64,000 nt of DNA from Coxiellaceae bacterium (GCA_029212925.1 JARGOB010000011.1:1-64000); one strand, 5' to 3'. Counted from the stretch's first letter, positions 1-9,891 are shown. Numbers and translations: made by a program. The notes: a model not told the origin generated them from the sequence alone.

Positions 1-105
1 TGACACATCCAAGTCCGGGATGACACATCCAAGTCCGGGATGACACATCCAAGTCGGGGATGACACATCCAAGTCCGGGATGACACATCCAAGTCCGGGA
101 TGACA
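1..105. repeat. 20-bp tandem repeat, five copies
   Basis: Five head-to-tail copies of a 20-bp unit (TGACACATCCAAGTCCGGGA) fill positions 1-100. Copy 3 has one C-to-G change, and a sixth copy begins with TGACA before diverging. The array abuts the stop codon of the acetolactate synthase gene and may continue to the left of the window. There are no spacers, so this is not CRISPR. The 11-mer CCGGGATGACA spanning each junction also forms the end of the dispersed REP-like repeats near 14.2 kb and 44.4 kb, so the array may derive from that family. Confidence 0.95.
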
Positions 106-108
106 ACC

Positions 109-1770
109 CTAATGCCCACAATCAGGATCAATGATTTCAAACAACGCAGGATTATCTGAATAATCCACCGGCATATTAATTAACACAGGCACCGTCTGCT
201 GTAACGCTTCTTCCAACGTAGGAATCAACTCATCCGAATGCCCTATTGAATAACCCTTAGCGCCAAACGCCTGCGCAAAATCAACAATATTAATATCATT
301 AAAATGAACAGCACTGTCTCGTTTATACTTCATCACCTGTTGCTCTTTCACCATATCATAACTGCCATCAGCCCAAACAATATGCACAAAGCGGCAACCT
401 TCACGCACCGCCGTTTCTAATTCCATCGCCGAAAATAAGAAACCACCATCGCCAGACATCGACACCACGCGACGATCAGGATAAGCAAAATTACATCCCA
501 TCGCCCACGGTAACGCCACGCCTAATGTTTGCTGACCATTACTAAATAATAAATGCCGTGGCCGATACACCAAGTAATAACGTGCCATCCACATATATAC
601 CGAACCAATATCACAAATCACCATGTCTTCATCTTTCAATGTCTTGCGCAAATCATAAATAAAACGCAATGGATGAATCGGTGTACCCGCTAATTCCTTA
701 CCCTTCTCAATTTCAGCATGCAACTCATCCATCAACCCACGAATTTTTTCAACGTGCTTGATTTTATGCCGTGGCTTTAACTTACTGCGTAACACCTCTA
801 AATTTACTGCTATATCACCCAGCAACTCTACTGTTGGTTGATAACCACATCGAATATTAGCCGGCGTATAATCCAAGTGTATAATTTTTTTATTAAACTG
901 ACTGTTCCACACCTCAGGGTCATATTCCGCGGGATTAAAACCAATGGTTAATACCACGTCCGCATCTTCTAATAAGACATCACCCGGTTGATTTTGAAAC
1001 AAACCAACACGACCAAAAAAGCAATCCAGTAATTCATACGAAATGACACCAGCCGCCTGATAGGTTCCCACCACTGCCATTGGCGTCGTCAATAATAAAT
1101 CACGTACCGCTTCACTGTTATTATCACGACTAGCTTCTTGCCCCAATAGAATCACCGGGCACTTCGCCTGATCGATTAAATCCATCGCTTGTTTTAAAGA
1201 GGCACCCAATGCCTTACCAAATAAAACCGGTTGCGAGGCTTCAAACGGCGTATGCTTGGTCGGCTCTAACGACACATCTTGCGGCAAACTGATAAACGCT
1301 GCACCCGATTGTGGCTCCAACGCATAACGAAAGGCATTCTCTACAATTTCAGGGATCGACTCAACCGTCTTCACTTCAACGTGATACTTACTCACCGCCT
1401 TCATCAATAATACGTTATTCATCGATTGATGTGATGCCTTTAGTGCCATCGCTCGCGACACATTACCACCAATCGCGACCACCGGATCACCTTCCGTCGT
1501 CGCCGTTAATAGTCCAGTGCATAAATTAGCCACACCAGGACCTGATGTCACCAACACCACACCCGGCTTACCCGTCAAACGCCCATAACTCGCCGCCATA
1601 AAAGCAGCATTCTGCTCGTGACGACACAAAATTATACGAATAGGGGAATCATTTAACGCATCAAATACGGCATCAATCTTGGCACCAGGGATGCCAAAAA
1701 TATACTCAACGCCGTGAGCCTCCAAACACTTGACCAACAATCGTGCACCAGCATGCGGATCTAACGCCAT
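109..1770 (-). CDS. alsS: Acetolactate synthase, catabolic AlsS/BudB type
   Basis: This thiamine diphosphate enzyme condenses two pyruvates to 2-acetolactate, feeding acetoin formation or branched-chain amino acid synthesis. At 553 residues it has the usual large-subunit length. The N-terminal domain carries GIPGAK and the catalytic Glu within CRHEQNA (about residues 50-55), and the C-terminal domain has the ThDP/metal motif beginning GDGGFLFSAMELE. The GIPGAKIDAVFDAL segment closely resembles the FAD-independent catabolic AlsS of Bacillus rather than the biosynthetic IlvB/IlvI. No small regulatory subunit and no acetolactate decarboxylase gene lies beside it. The ATG start follows AAAGGAG. 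The 3' end abuts the 20-bp tandem repeat. Confidence 0.88.
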   Translation of the reverse strand: MALDPHAGARLLVKCLEAHGVEYIFGIPGAKIDAVFDALNDSPIRIILCRHEQNAAFMAASYGRLTGKPGVVLVTSGPGVANLCTGLLTATTEGDPVVAIGGNVSRAMALKASHQSMNNVLLMKAVSKYHVEVKTVESIPEIVENAFRYALEPQSGAAFISLPQDVSLEPTKHTPFEASQPVLFGKALGASLKQAMDLIDQAKCPVILLGQEASRDNNSEAVRDLLLTTPMAVVGTYQAAGVISYELLDCFFGRVGLFQNQPGDVLLEDADVVLTIGFNPAEYDPEVWNSQFNKKIIHLDYTPANIRCGYQPTVELLGDIAVNLEVLRSKLKPRHKIKHVEKIRGLMDELHAEIEKGKELAGTPIHPLRFIYDLRKTLKDEDMVICDIGSVYMWMARYYLVYRPRHLLFSNGQQTLGVALPWAMGCNFAYPDRRVVSMSGDGGFLFSAMELETAVREGCRFVHIVWADGSYDMVKEQQVMKYKRDSAVHFNDINIVDFAQAFGAKGYSIGHSDELIPTLEEALQQTVPVLINMPVDYSDNPALFEIIDPDCGH

Positions 1771-1837
1771 GGCACAAACTCCTTTTGTAGCATGAAGATT
1801 TTTTAGTGTAACACAACTAGATGAACCGCTTGAAATA

Positions 1838-3034
1838 TCACTCAGGATAACGACGCCATGCGTAGAAAAAGACCATCACAGCTAACAAACATATAACAAC
1901 ATATACCGACGGCATCATTAATGGATTCTTGGTAGGCAGCAAGGTCAAAATATAGGTAGCGAATAACGAAATTAACATGGTAATAAAGCTCATGACCGCC
2001 GATCCCGTCGCCTTATCTTCGTAATTCATTAGCGCCATAACGGTAGCTACACTATAGGTCATTGGCAGCCCCATCATAATAAAAAACAATGGAATGATAA
2101 GCGTGTAAATATTTATCGAGTGAAACAAGTAACAAATAAACATCAATACACTACCAACGATCACACTAACATACCCAATCGTTAGCACCTTATAGCCAGT
2201 TAATTTTTTATTGAGCTTACCACCACCAATAGCACCAATAAACTGCCCGCAATAAGGCACCAACAACACCAGCCCATACATCGCGGGCGATAAACCAATT
2301 TCATCAATACCTATAAACGGTGCACCACTGGCAGTAACATAGATAAATGCTGTCATCAAACCATAAATACTCGAAAAAACAATCAGTCGCCAACAACTAA
2401 ATGCTGACAAATATGCGCCCAATAGCTGCTTTATCTTAAGTGCATGCTCATCTTTGTTGATTAATGTTTCCGGCAATCGCCATGTCGCAAATAAAATCAC
2501 AAAACCATAGAATAAGTAAAAATAAAAACAATCTATCCATGAAAAATGGCTGGTAATAAAACCACCCACCACAATAGCTAATGCCGGCATAAATGCATAA
2601 GCCAATACCGCATAACTCACCACCGGGCGCGCTTGATGCGGGTGGTAAAAATCATTAATCACCGTAAAAGTAATAATCATGCCCACACTGGCGCCCATCA
2701 CCATCAACAATCGACCAATTAATATGATCGCCATTGACTCCACATAAATACCTATTAAACACAAAATACAACTAATAAAGTAAACAACTAAACCAATATA
2801 CACCGCCACCTTGCGACCATAACGGTTAGCAAACGGTGAATACATCAATTGCCCTAACGCATAACCAATAACTGCCAGGGTAATTACCTGCTGTACATAA
2901 CCATTCGATATATGAAAAAAGTCGCTCATCGCCGGTAACGCCGGGCTCACCAATACCGTGGCCACCGATGGAAAACTAATCAATAAAATCAAACACAACA
3001 AATGCGGTTTTTTTACAGTCAATCGATATTCCAT
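1838..3034 (-). CDS. MFS drug-resistance transporter, Bcr/CflA family
   Basis: This 398-residue protein has about twelve hydrophobic segments and the DHA1-type loop 2-3 signature (SPFANRYGRK, about residues 66-75), typical of Bcr/CflA proton-driven exporters in the inner membrane. The substrate cannot be read from the sequence; the family exports antibiotics, sulfonamides or small peptides. A GGAGAG Shine-Dalgarno precedes the ATG. It stands alone: upstream is a 232-bp gap and a divergent orphan gene, downstream is alsS on the same strand after 67 bp, so cotranscription with alsS is possible. Confidence 0.82.
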   Translation of the reverse strand: MEYRLTVKKPHLLCLILLISFPSVATVLVSPALPAMSDFFHISNGYVQQVITLAVIGYALGQLMYSPFANRYGRKVAVYIGLVVYFISCILCLIGIYVESMAIILIGRLLMVMGASVGMIITFTVINDFYHPHQARPVVSYAVLAYAFMPALAIVVGGFITSHFSWIDCFYFYLFYGFVILFATWRLPETLINKDEHALKIKQLLGAYLSAFSCWRLIVFSSIYGLMTAFIYVTASGAPFIGIDEIGLSPAMYGLVLLVPYCGQFIGAIGGGKLNKKLTGYKVLTIGYVSVIVGSVLMFICYLFHSINIYTLIIPLFFIMMGLPMTYSVATVMALMNYEDKATGSAVMSFITMLISLFATYILTLLPTKNPLMMPSVYVVICLLAVMVFFYAWRRYPE

Positions 3035-3266
3035 TATCTCTCCTTAACCAATGTAGCGATATATTCTATAACTGCATATTCTATGACTAACAACCTAGGG
3101 ATAGTCTAGCAAATCCTCCGCGCCAAGCATATATAAGTAATTTCGATAAATAGAAATGGAAACTGATGATTAGTCGAATTTCGGCAAGCATGGTAATTTA
3201 TTATTAATTAAAACAAATGCAAACAGAAGCATGTACTAAGGACAGCAAAGCACTATGAGGTGAAAC

Positions 3267-5039
3267 ATGGCATCCGCTGTATCATTCGCGACTCAACTCT
3301 TAAATAAGCTCGATGCATATATTATTACTACGGGCAACTCTAAACGCAAAATAGCAGCACAAATAGCCTATCAACGTTTACTTAATACACTGGCGCAACG
3401 CTTAGGTAGCTCAACTGAAGCCGAGCAAGTGAAAATTGCACAGATGCAATTGATCGTGGAAAATGTGTGCCAAAGTGAATTATTCCAACACGGCAGCACA
3501 CGCGGCAGGAAAAGCCAACTGATCAATAATAAGTTGCAAGAGTTAATCAACTCACCGCGAGAACAACAAGCAGCAAGCCAGTACGATGAAGTAAAAGCAG
3601 AAGAAAAACCAAGTAAAGAAACAGATGCGCTGATAAAGGCAGTGGCAAAGCATGATAAAGCAGACCAGACTAACGTAAGGCGAAACCATGCCACACCACC
3701 ATTACACTATCACAATGGCCGCGTAGTGGTAAAAAAGAAAATCGAACACACAGGTGACAAAGCAAAAAAAATAGCTCTTGAATCCGCTATTATTGGAAAT
3801 ATTTTTGCGATTGCACTTGGCCAACCCTACCCTAAACACGATTTAATCATTGAGGGTGGAAGTTATTCGGTTGCCAGTGAATACATACCCTACGCTAAAC
3901 ATATAGAGACTCCGCAGTTCAGGAGCCGACGCAAACAACCCGAGCTATTTACCGAAAGCACATTGCTGGCATTTATCGTAGGGGCGACAGATCATAAACC
4001 AGGTAACCAACTCGTAACCGCTAATAATCACATGGTGGTCATTGATCATGATAGCTCCATACTATTTAAGTTAGAGGACAAAGAAGCTGACGAGTTGTTT
4101 ACGCCAGATAAAGTAGCCGGTCTACCAAACTTAATCGCATCCAGCCGCAAAGCTTTAGCAAAACTACCTTACGGTGTGAATTGGAATATGCAAAATGATG
4201 GATTTCGCTCTGTAGCCTGTGCTGTAAAAGGCAAACGCCACCAACAACGCACAGAAGCATGCTTTATTAAACTGTGGCATAAAAAAGAAAAAATAAATAC
4301 GATGATTAGGGCCCAATGCAAAAAAGCTGGGCTTGACGAAGCTGAAATAGCATCATATCAGGGGAAATTTGCTAATCGTCTAGATAATATTAAACAAGCA
4401 CTGAACATCAGTGACGAAGCCCTAAAACAAGCGACGACTACTCATATACAAAGCGCCAAACAACAAATCAAGCAACATCTACGTGCCCAACCCAAACACC
4501 ATCGCTATGATTTAGATAAGTCACGTGTCGTTCGTGATCGCACCAATGACTTAAAACGGGCTATTGAAAGCATCAAAACCGAGGACCCATACAATAAATA
4601 CCTGTTATTTTTTCTACTGGATAGCTGCCACCAAAGCAACCCTGAAACATTAGACACCTTAGGCTTAGCGGATATACATCAATCCATGTCTAATGATGAC
4701 AGCTTCATTCAAACATACCTTCAACAATTTAATTCCATTCACAACAATTTACTTGCCAAAGCCGCTACTGCCGTAGCACAACAATACAGTGTGGATCGTC
4801 GCATTAATTCATGCTTTCATTTATTTGGCATTCGCAGTAAAGCCAGCAAATCATATGCTAAAGCTATTACAAGCGAAGAATTGGAAGAATCTAAAATTTC
4901 GAATAAAACAGATGAAATGTTTACCACTAAACAACATAGCCGACTTAAAGATCGTTTACGAGGTTACTATAAGTATAAAGCGCATATGCTTAACGCAGTA
5001 AGTATCACTCACGTGGCAGAGAAAAAGCTTGTAAGGTGA
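3267..5039 (+). CDS. Orphan protein with a kinase-like active-site signature, possible effector
   Basis: I do not recognise this 590-residue soluble protein by name. Residues 145-265 carry features of the HipA/PI-kinase-like fold: a V-V-V-K-K-K strand near 153-158 (possible ATP lysine), then D242-H-K-P-G-N247 followed by V-I-D260-H-D262, matching the D-x-x-x-x-N plus D-x-G/D-x-D arrangement of catalytic and metal-binding loops. The C-terminal half is lysine-rich and probably helical. There is no signal peptide or membrane segment. The start follows AGGTG at good spacing. Together with neighbouring orphans it suggests a secreted effector, which is inference; the kinase assignment is tentative. 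Confidence 0.45.
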   Translation: MASAVSFATQLLNKLDAYIITTGNSKRKIAAQIAYQRLLNTLAQRLGSSTEAEQVKIAQMQLIVENVCQSELFQHGSTRGRKSQLINNKLQELINSPREQQAASQYDEVKAEEKPSKETDALIKAVAKHDKADQTNVRRNHATPPLHYHNGRVVVKKKIEHTGDKAKKIALESAIIGNIFAIALGQPYPKHDLIIEGGSYSVASEYIPYAKHIETPQFRSRRKQPELFTESTLLAFIVGATDHKPGNQLVTANNHMVVIDHDSSILFKLEDKEADELFTPDKVAGLPNLIASSRKALAKLPYGVNWNMQNDGFRSVACAVKGKRHQQRTEACFIKLWHKKEKINTMIRAQCKKAGLDEAEIASYQGKFANRLDNIKQALNISDEALKQATTTHIQSAKQQIKQHLRAQPKHHRYDLDKSRVVRDRTNDLKRAIESIKTEDPYNKYLLFFLLDSCHQSNPETLDTLGLADIHQSMSNDDSFIQTYLQQFNSIHNNLLAKAATAVAQQYSVDRRINSCFHLFGIRSKASKSYAKAITSEELEESKISNKTDEMFTTKQHSRLKDRLRGYYKYKAHMLNAVSITHVAEKKLVR

Positions 5040-5054
5040 TAACCGACAGATCTA

Positions 5055-6125
5055 CTACATCCTTAAATTATCAACTCTCGCTGCGTCTCTTTCTGCTGTC
5101 AAAGCAGACATAGCCATATCAAGTCCATTCAAACAATGCTTGGCGATTTTGCCAATATTATTTTTTTGTAAATCATCCATTACTGTTTTAACATGATTAA
5201 TGACACCAGATATGCTACCGACTATGACCCTAGCTTGGTCGTGTATCGCTGATTTTTCTCCACCAGCAAACCGCATGATATTGGTTACTATATCTGTAAA
5301 ACGTTCAATGATTTTTTCTAACTGATTATTGATCTGTGTGACAGCCTTATAATCTTCACGATCATATGCTTTCTCTAATCCCTTAACCAAAGCAACAACC
5401 TGAATAATTTCGGAAGTATCTATTTGCATATCAGCACTGGATTCAGATAAGCTACCCTCTTTCGCTATTGTATCTAAAAATACTTCATTTAAACCTTGCC
5501 AAGTAGCATAGTTAGATTCATCATTTAGCTTCAATTTTTTATCATATCCAGTAGTGACTGACATCTTAATATAGAATTTTTCCAACTTAACCTGATCACT
5601 GGTGTGATGTACCGCTCTATCTTCACGATTTATTTGAAGCAATAAAGGCCTAATAGACGCTAAACTGCCAATCTTAACTTCGAAGCTTTCTTCTCCATCA
5701 TCATATTCCACTGCACTCAATTGCCTATTCAATATTTCTGCAGCTACACTAATGGATCAACGCTCAGAAAGCCCTTCTTCGGCAAAAAAAATATCTGGCA
5801 ACAAGTTTGCTGCATTCATTAGCCGCTGTAACACAGCATCAAGATCTACTGGCCCTCTAAATGGTTCAGGCGTGGATGGTGGAGTACTACCTGGTCGAGA
5901 AAAAAAAGACCGCCCTGAGCCTAAGCTGGCCGGACTGATTGACACAGAAGCTGTTGTCGACGGCGAATGCTGCCCACTGCCTGCTGCTTCTTCACCTCTT
6001 AGTGCGGCTAATCGCTCTTTAAGCCCATCAAGGGTAAAACCTTGACGCCCTCGTGAGTGAGCGTTACTACCTGTTGAATTCCCAAGTAGCGCTTGTAAAC
6101 GTTCTGTTAATATATCTCTAGACAT
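5055..6125 (-). pseudogene. Orphan MSR-type gene split by an in-frame TGA
   Basis: Two ORFs, 6125-5757 (122 codons then TGA) and 5756-5055, are in exactly the same frame. Removing the TGA at 5759-5757 would give one protein of about 356 residues. The eight codons after the TGA (TCC ATT AGT GTA GCT GCA GAA ATA) are open and lead into the downstream part, whose only nearby start is a TTG at 5732. The N-terminal part starts Met-Ser-Arg from ATGTCTAGA and is Ser/Pro/Gly-rich; the C-terminal part looks mostly helical. No known family is recognised. A recent nonsense mutation is the simplest reading; readthrough or two separate proteins are alternatives. Confidence 0.6.
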
Positions 6126-6341
6126 ATCATACCATCCTCATTAATTTTCAAATACCTAGCATATTACGTACATATTAGACTATACGTATTTTACGGCAAT
6201 CCGGTTAAAGCTATCTTAGTAACACGACGCTGTAGCACCAAAACCTATCTCCTATACTGTAAGCAATTGCCGCAAGGGGAAAAACCGTATGTTATTGAAT
6301 TTATCTAATATATTGCATATACCATCACTGGATGCAACCAC

Positions 6342-7148
6342 ATGAAACTAGCTTGGATGACCGATATCCACCTCAATTTTGTTGAGCCTGCCGATAGGCA
6401 ATGCTTTTATGACTCCATAGTCCAAACCGATTGCGATGGCCTCTTAATCACAGGTGATATCGTTGATGCCAATAATTTTTCGTCAGTCATCAAAGAAATG
6501 TCTGATCACGTCAATAAGCCCACGTATTTTGTGTTGGGTAATCACGATTACTACGGTGGCAACGTTAAAGATGTGCGCCAAAATGCCAGTGAATTAACCC
6601 AATCAGAAAAACACCTACATTGGCTGCCACATGCCACACATTTACTCAATAATCACACGGCGCTGGTTGGCCAAGATGGCTGGGCTGATGGCCGCTACGG
6701 TGATTACGAAAACAGTCGCTTATCAAAAAAGGTGAACTGCTTGATTGATGACCTATCCAAAAGCCAGCAACAAGGTGAGTTAGGCTTATTAAGAAAAATG
6801 CAGGAGCTTGCTGATCATGATGCTGCTATGCTGGCGCAACAAGTACATCAAGTGATTGAGTCCAGCCAACCAAAGCGTATTTTAGTATTAACCCATGTAC
6901 CACCATTTAAAGAATCGAGTGTCTATCGCGATAAAATGAGCAGTATTTATCATTTACCATTTTATGCTTCAAAAGCCACTGGTGATATTTTATTAGCGCT
7001 AGCTAAACAATATCCCACCGTGACTTTTGATGTATTATGCGGCCATACTCATGGCAATGCGTTTTATAAACCACTGTCTAATCTTAGTGTTAACACTGGC
7101 CACGCTGATTTTTATCGGCCAACTGTTCAACGCATTATTACAATCTAA
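6342..7148 (+). CDS. Calcineurin-like metallophosphoesterase
   Basis: This 268-residue protein shows the full set of binuclear metallophosphoesterase motifs in order: D8-x-H10 at the N-terminus, GD (in TGDIVD), GNHDYY, H-V-P-P (in LTHVPP) and GHTHG near the C-terminus. It should hydrolyse a phosphoester with two metal ions in the cytoplasm; the substrate is unknown. No signal peptide is seen. The Shine-Dalgarno is weak. Its stop at 7148 is two bases from the stop of the convergent membrane protein gene. Confidence 0.85.
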   Translation: MKLAWMTDIHLNFVEPADRQCFYDSIVQTDCDGLLITGDIVDANNFSSVIKEMSDHVNKPTYFVLGNHDYYGGNVKDVRQNASELTQSEKHLHWLPHATHLLNNHTALVGQDGWADGRYGDYENSRLSKKVNCLIDDLSKSQQQGELGLLRKMQELADHDAAMLAQQVHQVIESSQPKRILVLTHVPPFKESSVYRDKMSSIYHLPFYASKATGDILLALAKQYPTVTFDVLCGHTHGNAFYKPLSNLSVNTGHADFYRPTVQRIITI

Positions 7149-7149
7149 A

Positions 7150-8001
7150 TTATAACCGGTTGTAAAATTGCTTAGCGTCCTCAGCTTGCGGATGTAAATG
7201 TATTTGCTCTTGCAATAATGGTTTTTTACATTCATAGCGCTGACAATACAGTAACGCAAGATCTAACACCAACACAGCTGCCGATACAGCAAACAACGCC
7301 CACCAGGTTTGCCTAAACGGCGTGCAATGTTGTTTAAAATAATTATGCGCACAGGTCAAAGCCTCTTGAGACTTATCAAACAACGATGCACAACTGCTTT
7401 TCGCACCCTTAATCGCGCCATCCACATCCATACTAGCATACACAATCGGCATCACTATACCTATAGATACAGCTATCGCGGCACGCGCTGCAACAATCAC
7501 TGGGGTAGCATAACGAAATACCCCTTTATGCGGCCGCTGTTTAAACCTCATCGTAACACCAGGCATACCAATTTTATCATCACCGTTATTATGCAATGTA
7601 CCCCAACATATCATCGCGCGACCGATGACAAATACGCTGACAAATGCAGAGAGCGAAAATAAAGGCACTGCTGGTGCCATATCATGCCTTGCCTGATGTG
7701 CAATCGCATCACTCACAGTGGCTGATGAAGGTGATATGGCAACCGGATGAAATGAACCTTGATACGTCAATGTAGCTTGACACAACGTAACCAAACCCGG
7801 CACCAATAGCGCCACCCAAGCCGTTAATATAAGCGCTTGCTGATGAGTAACTTGTGGCAAGCCGAACAGAAATTTATTACACGTTGGCCTTGCATGCAAA
7901 GGAGTGAAGTCTCTGTTGTCTTGTAACTCATGATATTGATCTGCATCATATTTCGGCTGACCTGCACTTGATGGCTGTACCACTGAAGTTGTATTACCCA
8001 T
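7150..8001 (-). CDS. Orphan membrane protein with an MGxxxS N-terminus
   Basis: No family is recognised for this 283-residue protein. About 55 hydrophilic residues are followed by roughly four hydrophobic segments (around residues 57-77, 110-132, 168-190 and 233-255) separated by loops containing several cysteines. It begins M-G-N-T-T-S, matching the eukaryotic N-myristoylation pattern MGxxxS/T; this could be chance but is notable in a genome with a type IV secretion operon. It converges on the phosphoesterase gene and belongs to the 3-9 kb cluster of orphan genes. Confidence 0.6.
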   Translation of the reverse strand: MGNTTSVVQPSSAGQPKYDADQYHELQDNRDFTPLHARPTCNKFLFGLPQVTHQQALILTAWVALLVPGLVTLCQATLTYQGSFHPVAISPSSATVSDAIAHQARHDMAPAVPLFSLSAFVSVFVIGRAMICWGTLHNNGDDKIGMPGVTMRFKQRPHKGVFRYATPVIVAARAAIAVSIGIVMPIVYASMDVDGAIKGAKSSCASLFDKSQEALTCAHNYFKQHCTPFRQTWWALFAVSAAVLVLDLALLYCQRYECKKPLLQEQIHLHPQAEDAKQFYNRL

Positions 8002-8143
8002 TAATCACCTGTATATATTATTTTTATGCTAGCACAGTAACAGACCATCAGCCGTTTAAAAAACGCTAAATATTTATTACTATCTATTGATTTGGACAAT
8101 ATCAGAATGATATGACTAGAGATGCAACTAGCCGCCAAACAGA

Positions 8144-8935
8144 TCACGCATTTTTTTTCATTGCCATTTTACTTTCATTCTCATTAGTTTCATTGTTTTC
8201 TTCATTATCTTCTGTATCTGATTCAATCGGTGTTGATAATCTTTCGATACGCCGCTGAGGGATACGCCTACAACAATTAAAAAATATCACACTTGAAAGC
8301 ATGACAACAATAAAGGTAGTAGAGGTTACAAGTGATATTTTTGGCTTATTATATAATAGCCACATAGCCACTTGTAATTTTTTACCGTTTTCATCATTAG
8401 GATCAGCCATCAATAGCAACGCTTTAGATGCCATCATTGTTACAAGGCTCACCGGAAAAATTATAAAATGCGCATACCTCATAGACCTGTAAGTAAATAA
8501 ACGTAGTCTTTCTTCAAATGAAGTTAATGGTTTAATTTCCGGCTTCAGCTCAGTCGGTAATTGCCGAATATTTCTGTTTATTTGGGACTTTAAGTCTGCC
8601 AAATCATTCGACTGATATTCCTTACCTAAGCCTTTTACTTCACTATAAAGCGTTGTTAGCACTATCTGACGCACATCTTGTTCCTGCTCAGGTGCAAGAC
8701 GCATCTTAAATCCTTTTTTTATAGCTTGCTCTGGATTCCGCAACATATGCCATGTAATTTGGAACAAATCATACTGCTCGCCAACAAGAGGTATACCATC
8801 TCGCAACACTCTCACTAAATTATTTACAGCCAGAGAATCTTTATTATCACTAATCCAATAGTTAAACTCCATGGTAACGATGGTTTTAATTTTAAATAGC
8901 GTATTTTTATTTAATGTCTTTTGATTTGTTCGCAT
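8144..8935 (-). CDS. Orphan two-TM protein with acidic tail
   Basis: This protein of about 263 residues matches no family I know. A hydrophilic, probably helical N-terminal half is followed by two hydrophobic segments (about residues 158-180 and 205-225) and a cytoplasmic-type tail rich in Glu and Asn. I chose the ATG at 8935 over the GTG one codon upstream because it lies closer to the optimum from the GGGGG run serving as Shine-Dalgarno. It neighbours other orphan genes; an effector or envelope role is only inference. Confidence 0.55.
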   Translation of the reverse strand: MRTNQKTLNKNTLFKIKTIVTMEFNYWISDNKDSLAVNNLVRVLRDGIPLVGEQYDLFQITWHMLRNPEQAIKKGFKMRLAPEQEQDVRQIVLTTLYSEVKGLGKEYQSNDLADLKSQINRNIRQLPTELKPEIKPLTSFEERLRLFTYRSMRYAHFIIFPVSLVTMMASKALLLMADPNDENGKKLQVAMWLLYNKPKISLVTSTTFIVVMLSSVIFFNCCRRIPQRRIERLSTPIESDTEDNEENNETNENESKMAMKKNA

Positions 8936-9105
8936 CACAACCCCCTAAACTTAAGCTACTGAGTGCTTGTTATTATTCGATATATATCCAGCCAAAATAG
9001 CATACACACCTCCTGATCAGAAACACTTAGTTTTAATTTCTATTCATTGAATTCATTGATATGCTATGATCATTAACTTGGAAAACAATTCAAAGGAGTG
9101 AATTA

Positions 9106-9846
9106 ATGCGTAATTTATTAACAATCCTTAGCGCTACTGTTTTATCTTGCTCTGTTGCTAGTCTCTATGCAGCCGATCAAGCAAAGCCGGCCAACCCACA
9201 CTTGGTTACCGCTGAAACACAAAAAACACTGTCAGCTGAAGATGTACTCACCCAACTCAAACAAGGCAACCAGCGCTATACAAAAGGTGAAACCGTAAAA
9301 TATAATCAACGCCAATTAAGCCAGTTAGCCAGTCATAAAGGTCAAGCACCCTACGCTTTTATATTCAATTGCGTTGATTCACGCAGTGTACCTGAAGTGG
9401 TATTTGATCAACCCGTAGGCGCCATGTTTGTTTCTCGTATAGCAGGTAATGTGATTGGTACTGATGTATTGGGCAGCATGGAATTTTCAACAAAATACGC
9501 CGGCAGTAAACTGGTGGTTATCATGGGGCATACCCAATGCGGCGCTGTCGCCGGTGCCTGCAGTAAAGTGAACAAACCAGCTCAATTAAATAAACTGCTG
9601 ATGAAAATCGACCCTGCCGTTCAACAAATTGCAAAACAACATAAAGCCCCGCTCGACTGTAAAAACATGACTGAAGTCAATCAAATCGCCAAACAAAATG
9701 TACTGAATCAAATGCGGGCACTACTGCAGAATAGTAAGTCGCTGGCCAAGATGGTAGACCAACATAAAATTTTATTGGTTGGCGCTATGCATGACATTAA
9801 AACCGGCCAGGTTGATTTTTTTAATATTGACGGTAGTAAGAAGTAA
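9106..9846 (+). CDS. Periplasmic beta-class carbonic anhydrase
   Basis: The enzyme interconverts CO2 and bicarbonate. It is 246 residues with a cleavable signal peptide (hydrophobic stretch then SLYA-AD, about residues 1-22), placing it in the periplasm. The zinc site is complete: C89-x-D91-x-R93 and H142-x-x-C145, with the usual GNV loop between. A strong AAAGGAG lies before the ATG. Most bacterial beta enzymes are cytoplasmic; exported forms occur in several gammaproteobacterial pathogens and may help pH control or CO2 use in a host compartment. It is monocistronic, with orphan genes upstream. Confidence 0.9.
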   Translation: MRNLLTILSATVLSCSVASLYAADQAKPANPHLVTAETQKTLSAEDVLTQLKQGNQRYTKGETVKYNQRQLSQLASHKGQAPYAFIFNCVDSRSVPEVVFDQPVGAMFVSRIAGNVIGTDVLGSMEFSTKYAGSKLVVIMGHTQCGAVAGACSKVNKPAQLNKLLMKIDPAVQQIAKQHKAPLDCKNMTEVNQIAKQNVLNQMRALLQNSKSLAKMVDQHKILLVGAMHDIKTGQVDFFNIDGSKK

Positions 9847-9891
9847 AATCCACACCTCAACTTATGGAATTCGACAGGGGAGCAGCAGCGG

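Noticed and set aside
1..105. Possible CRISPR array
   Set aside because: The 20-bp units are directly adjacent with no unique spacers and no cas genes nearby.
5752..6045. Plus-strand open frame opposite the split orphan gene
   Set aside because: No start signal; the minus-strand frame continues through the TGA and has the MSR start shared with other orphans.
7309..7662. 117-codon basic plus-strand open frame
   Set aside because: Lies entirely inside the minus-strand membrane protein gene and has Thr/His/Arg-rich shadow composition.
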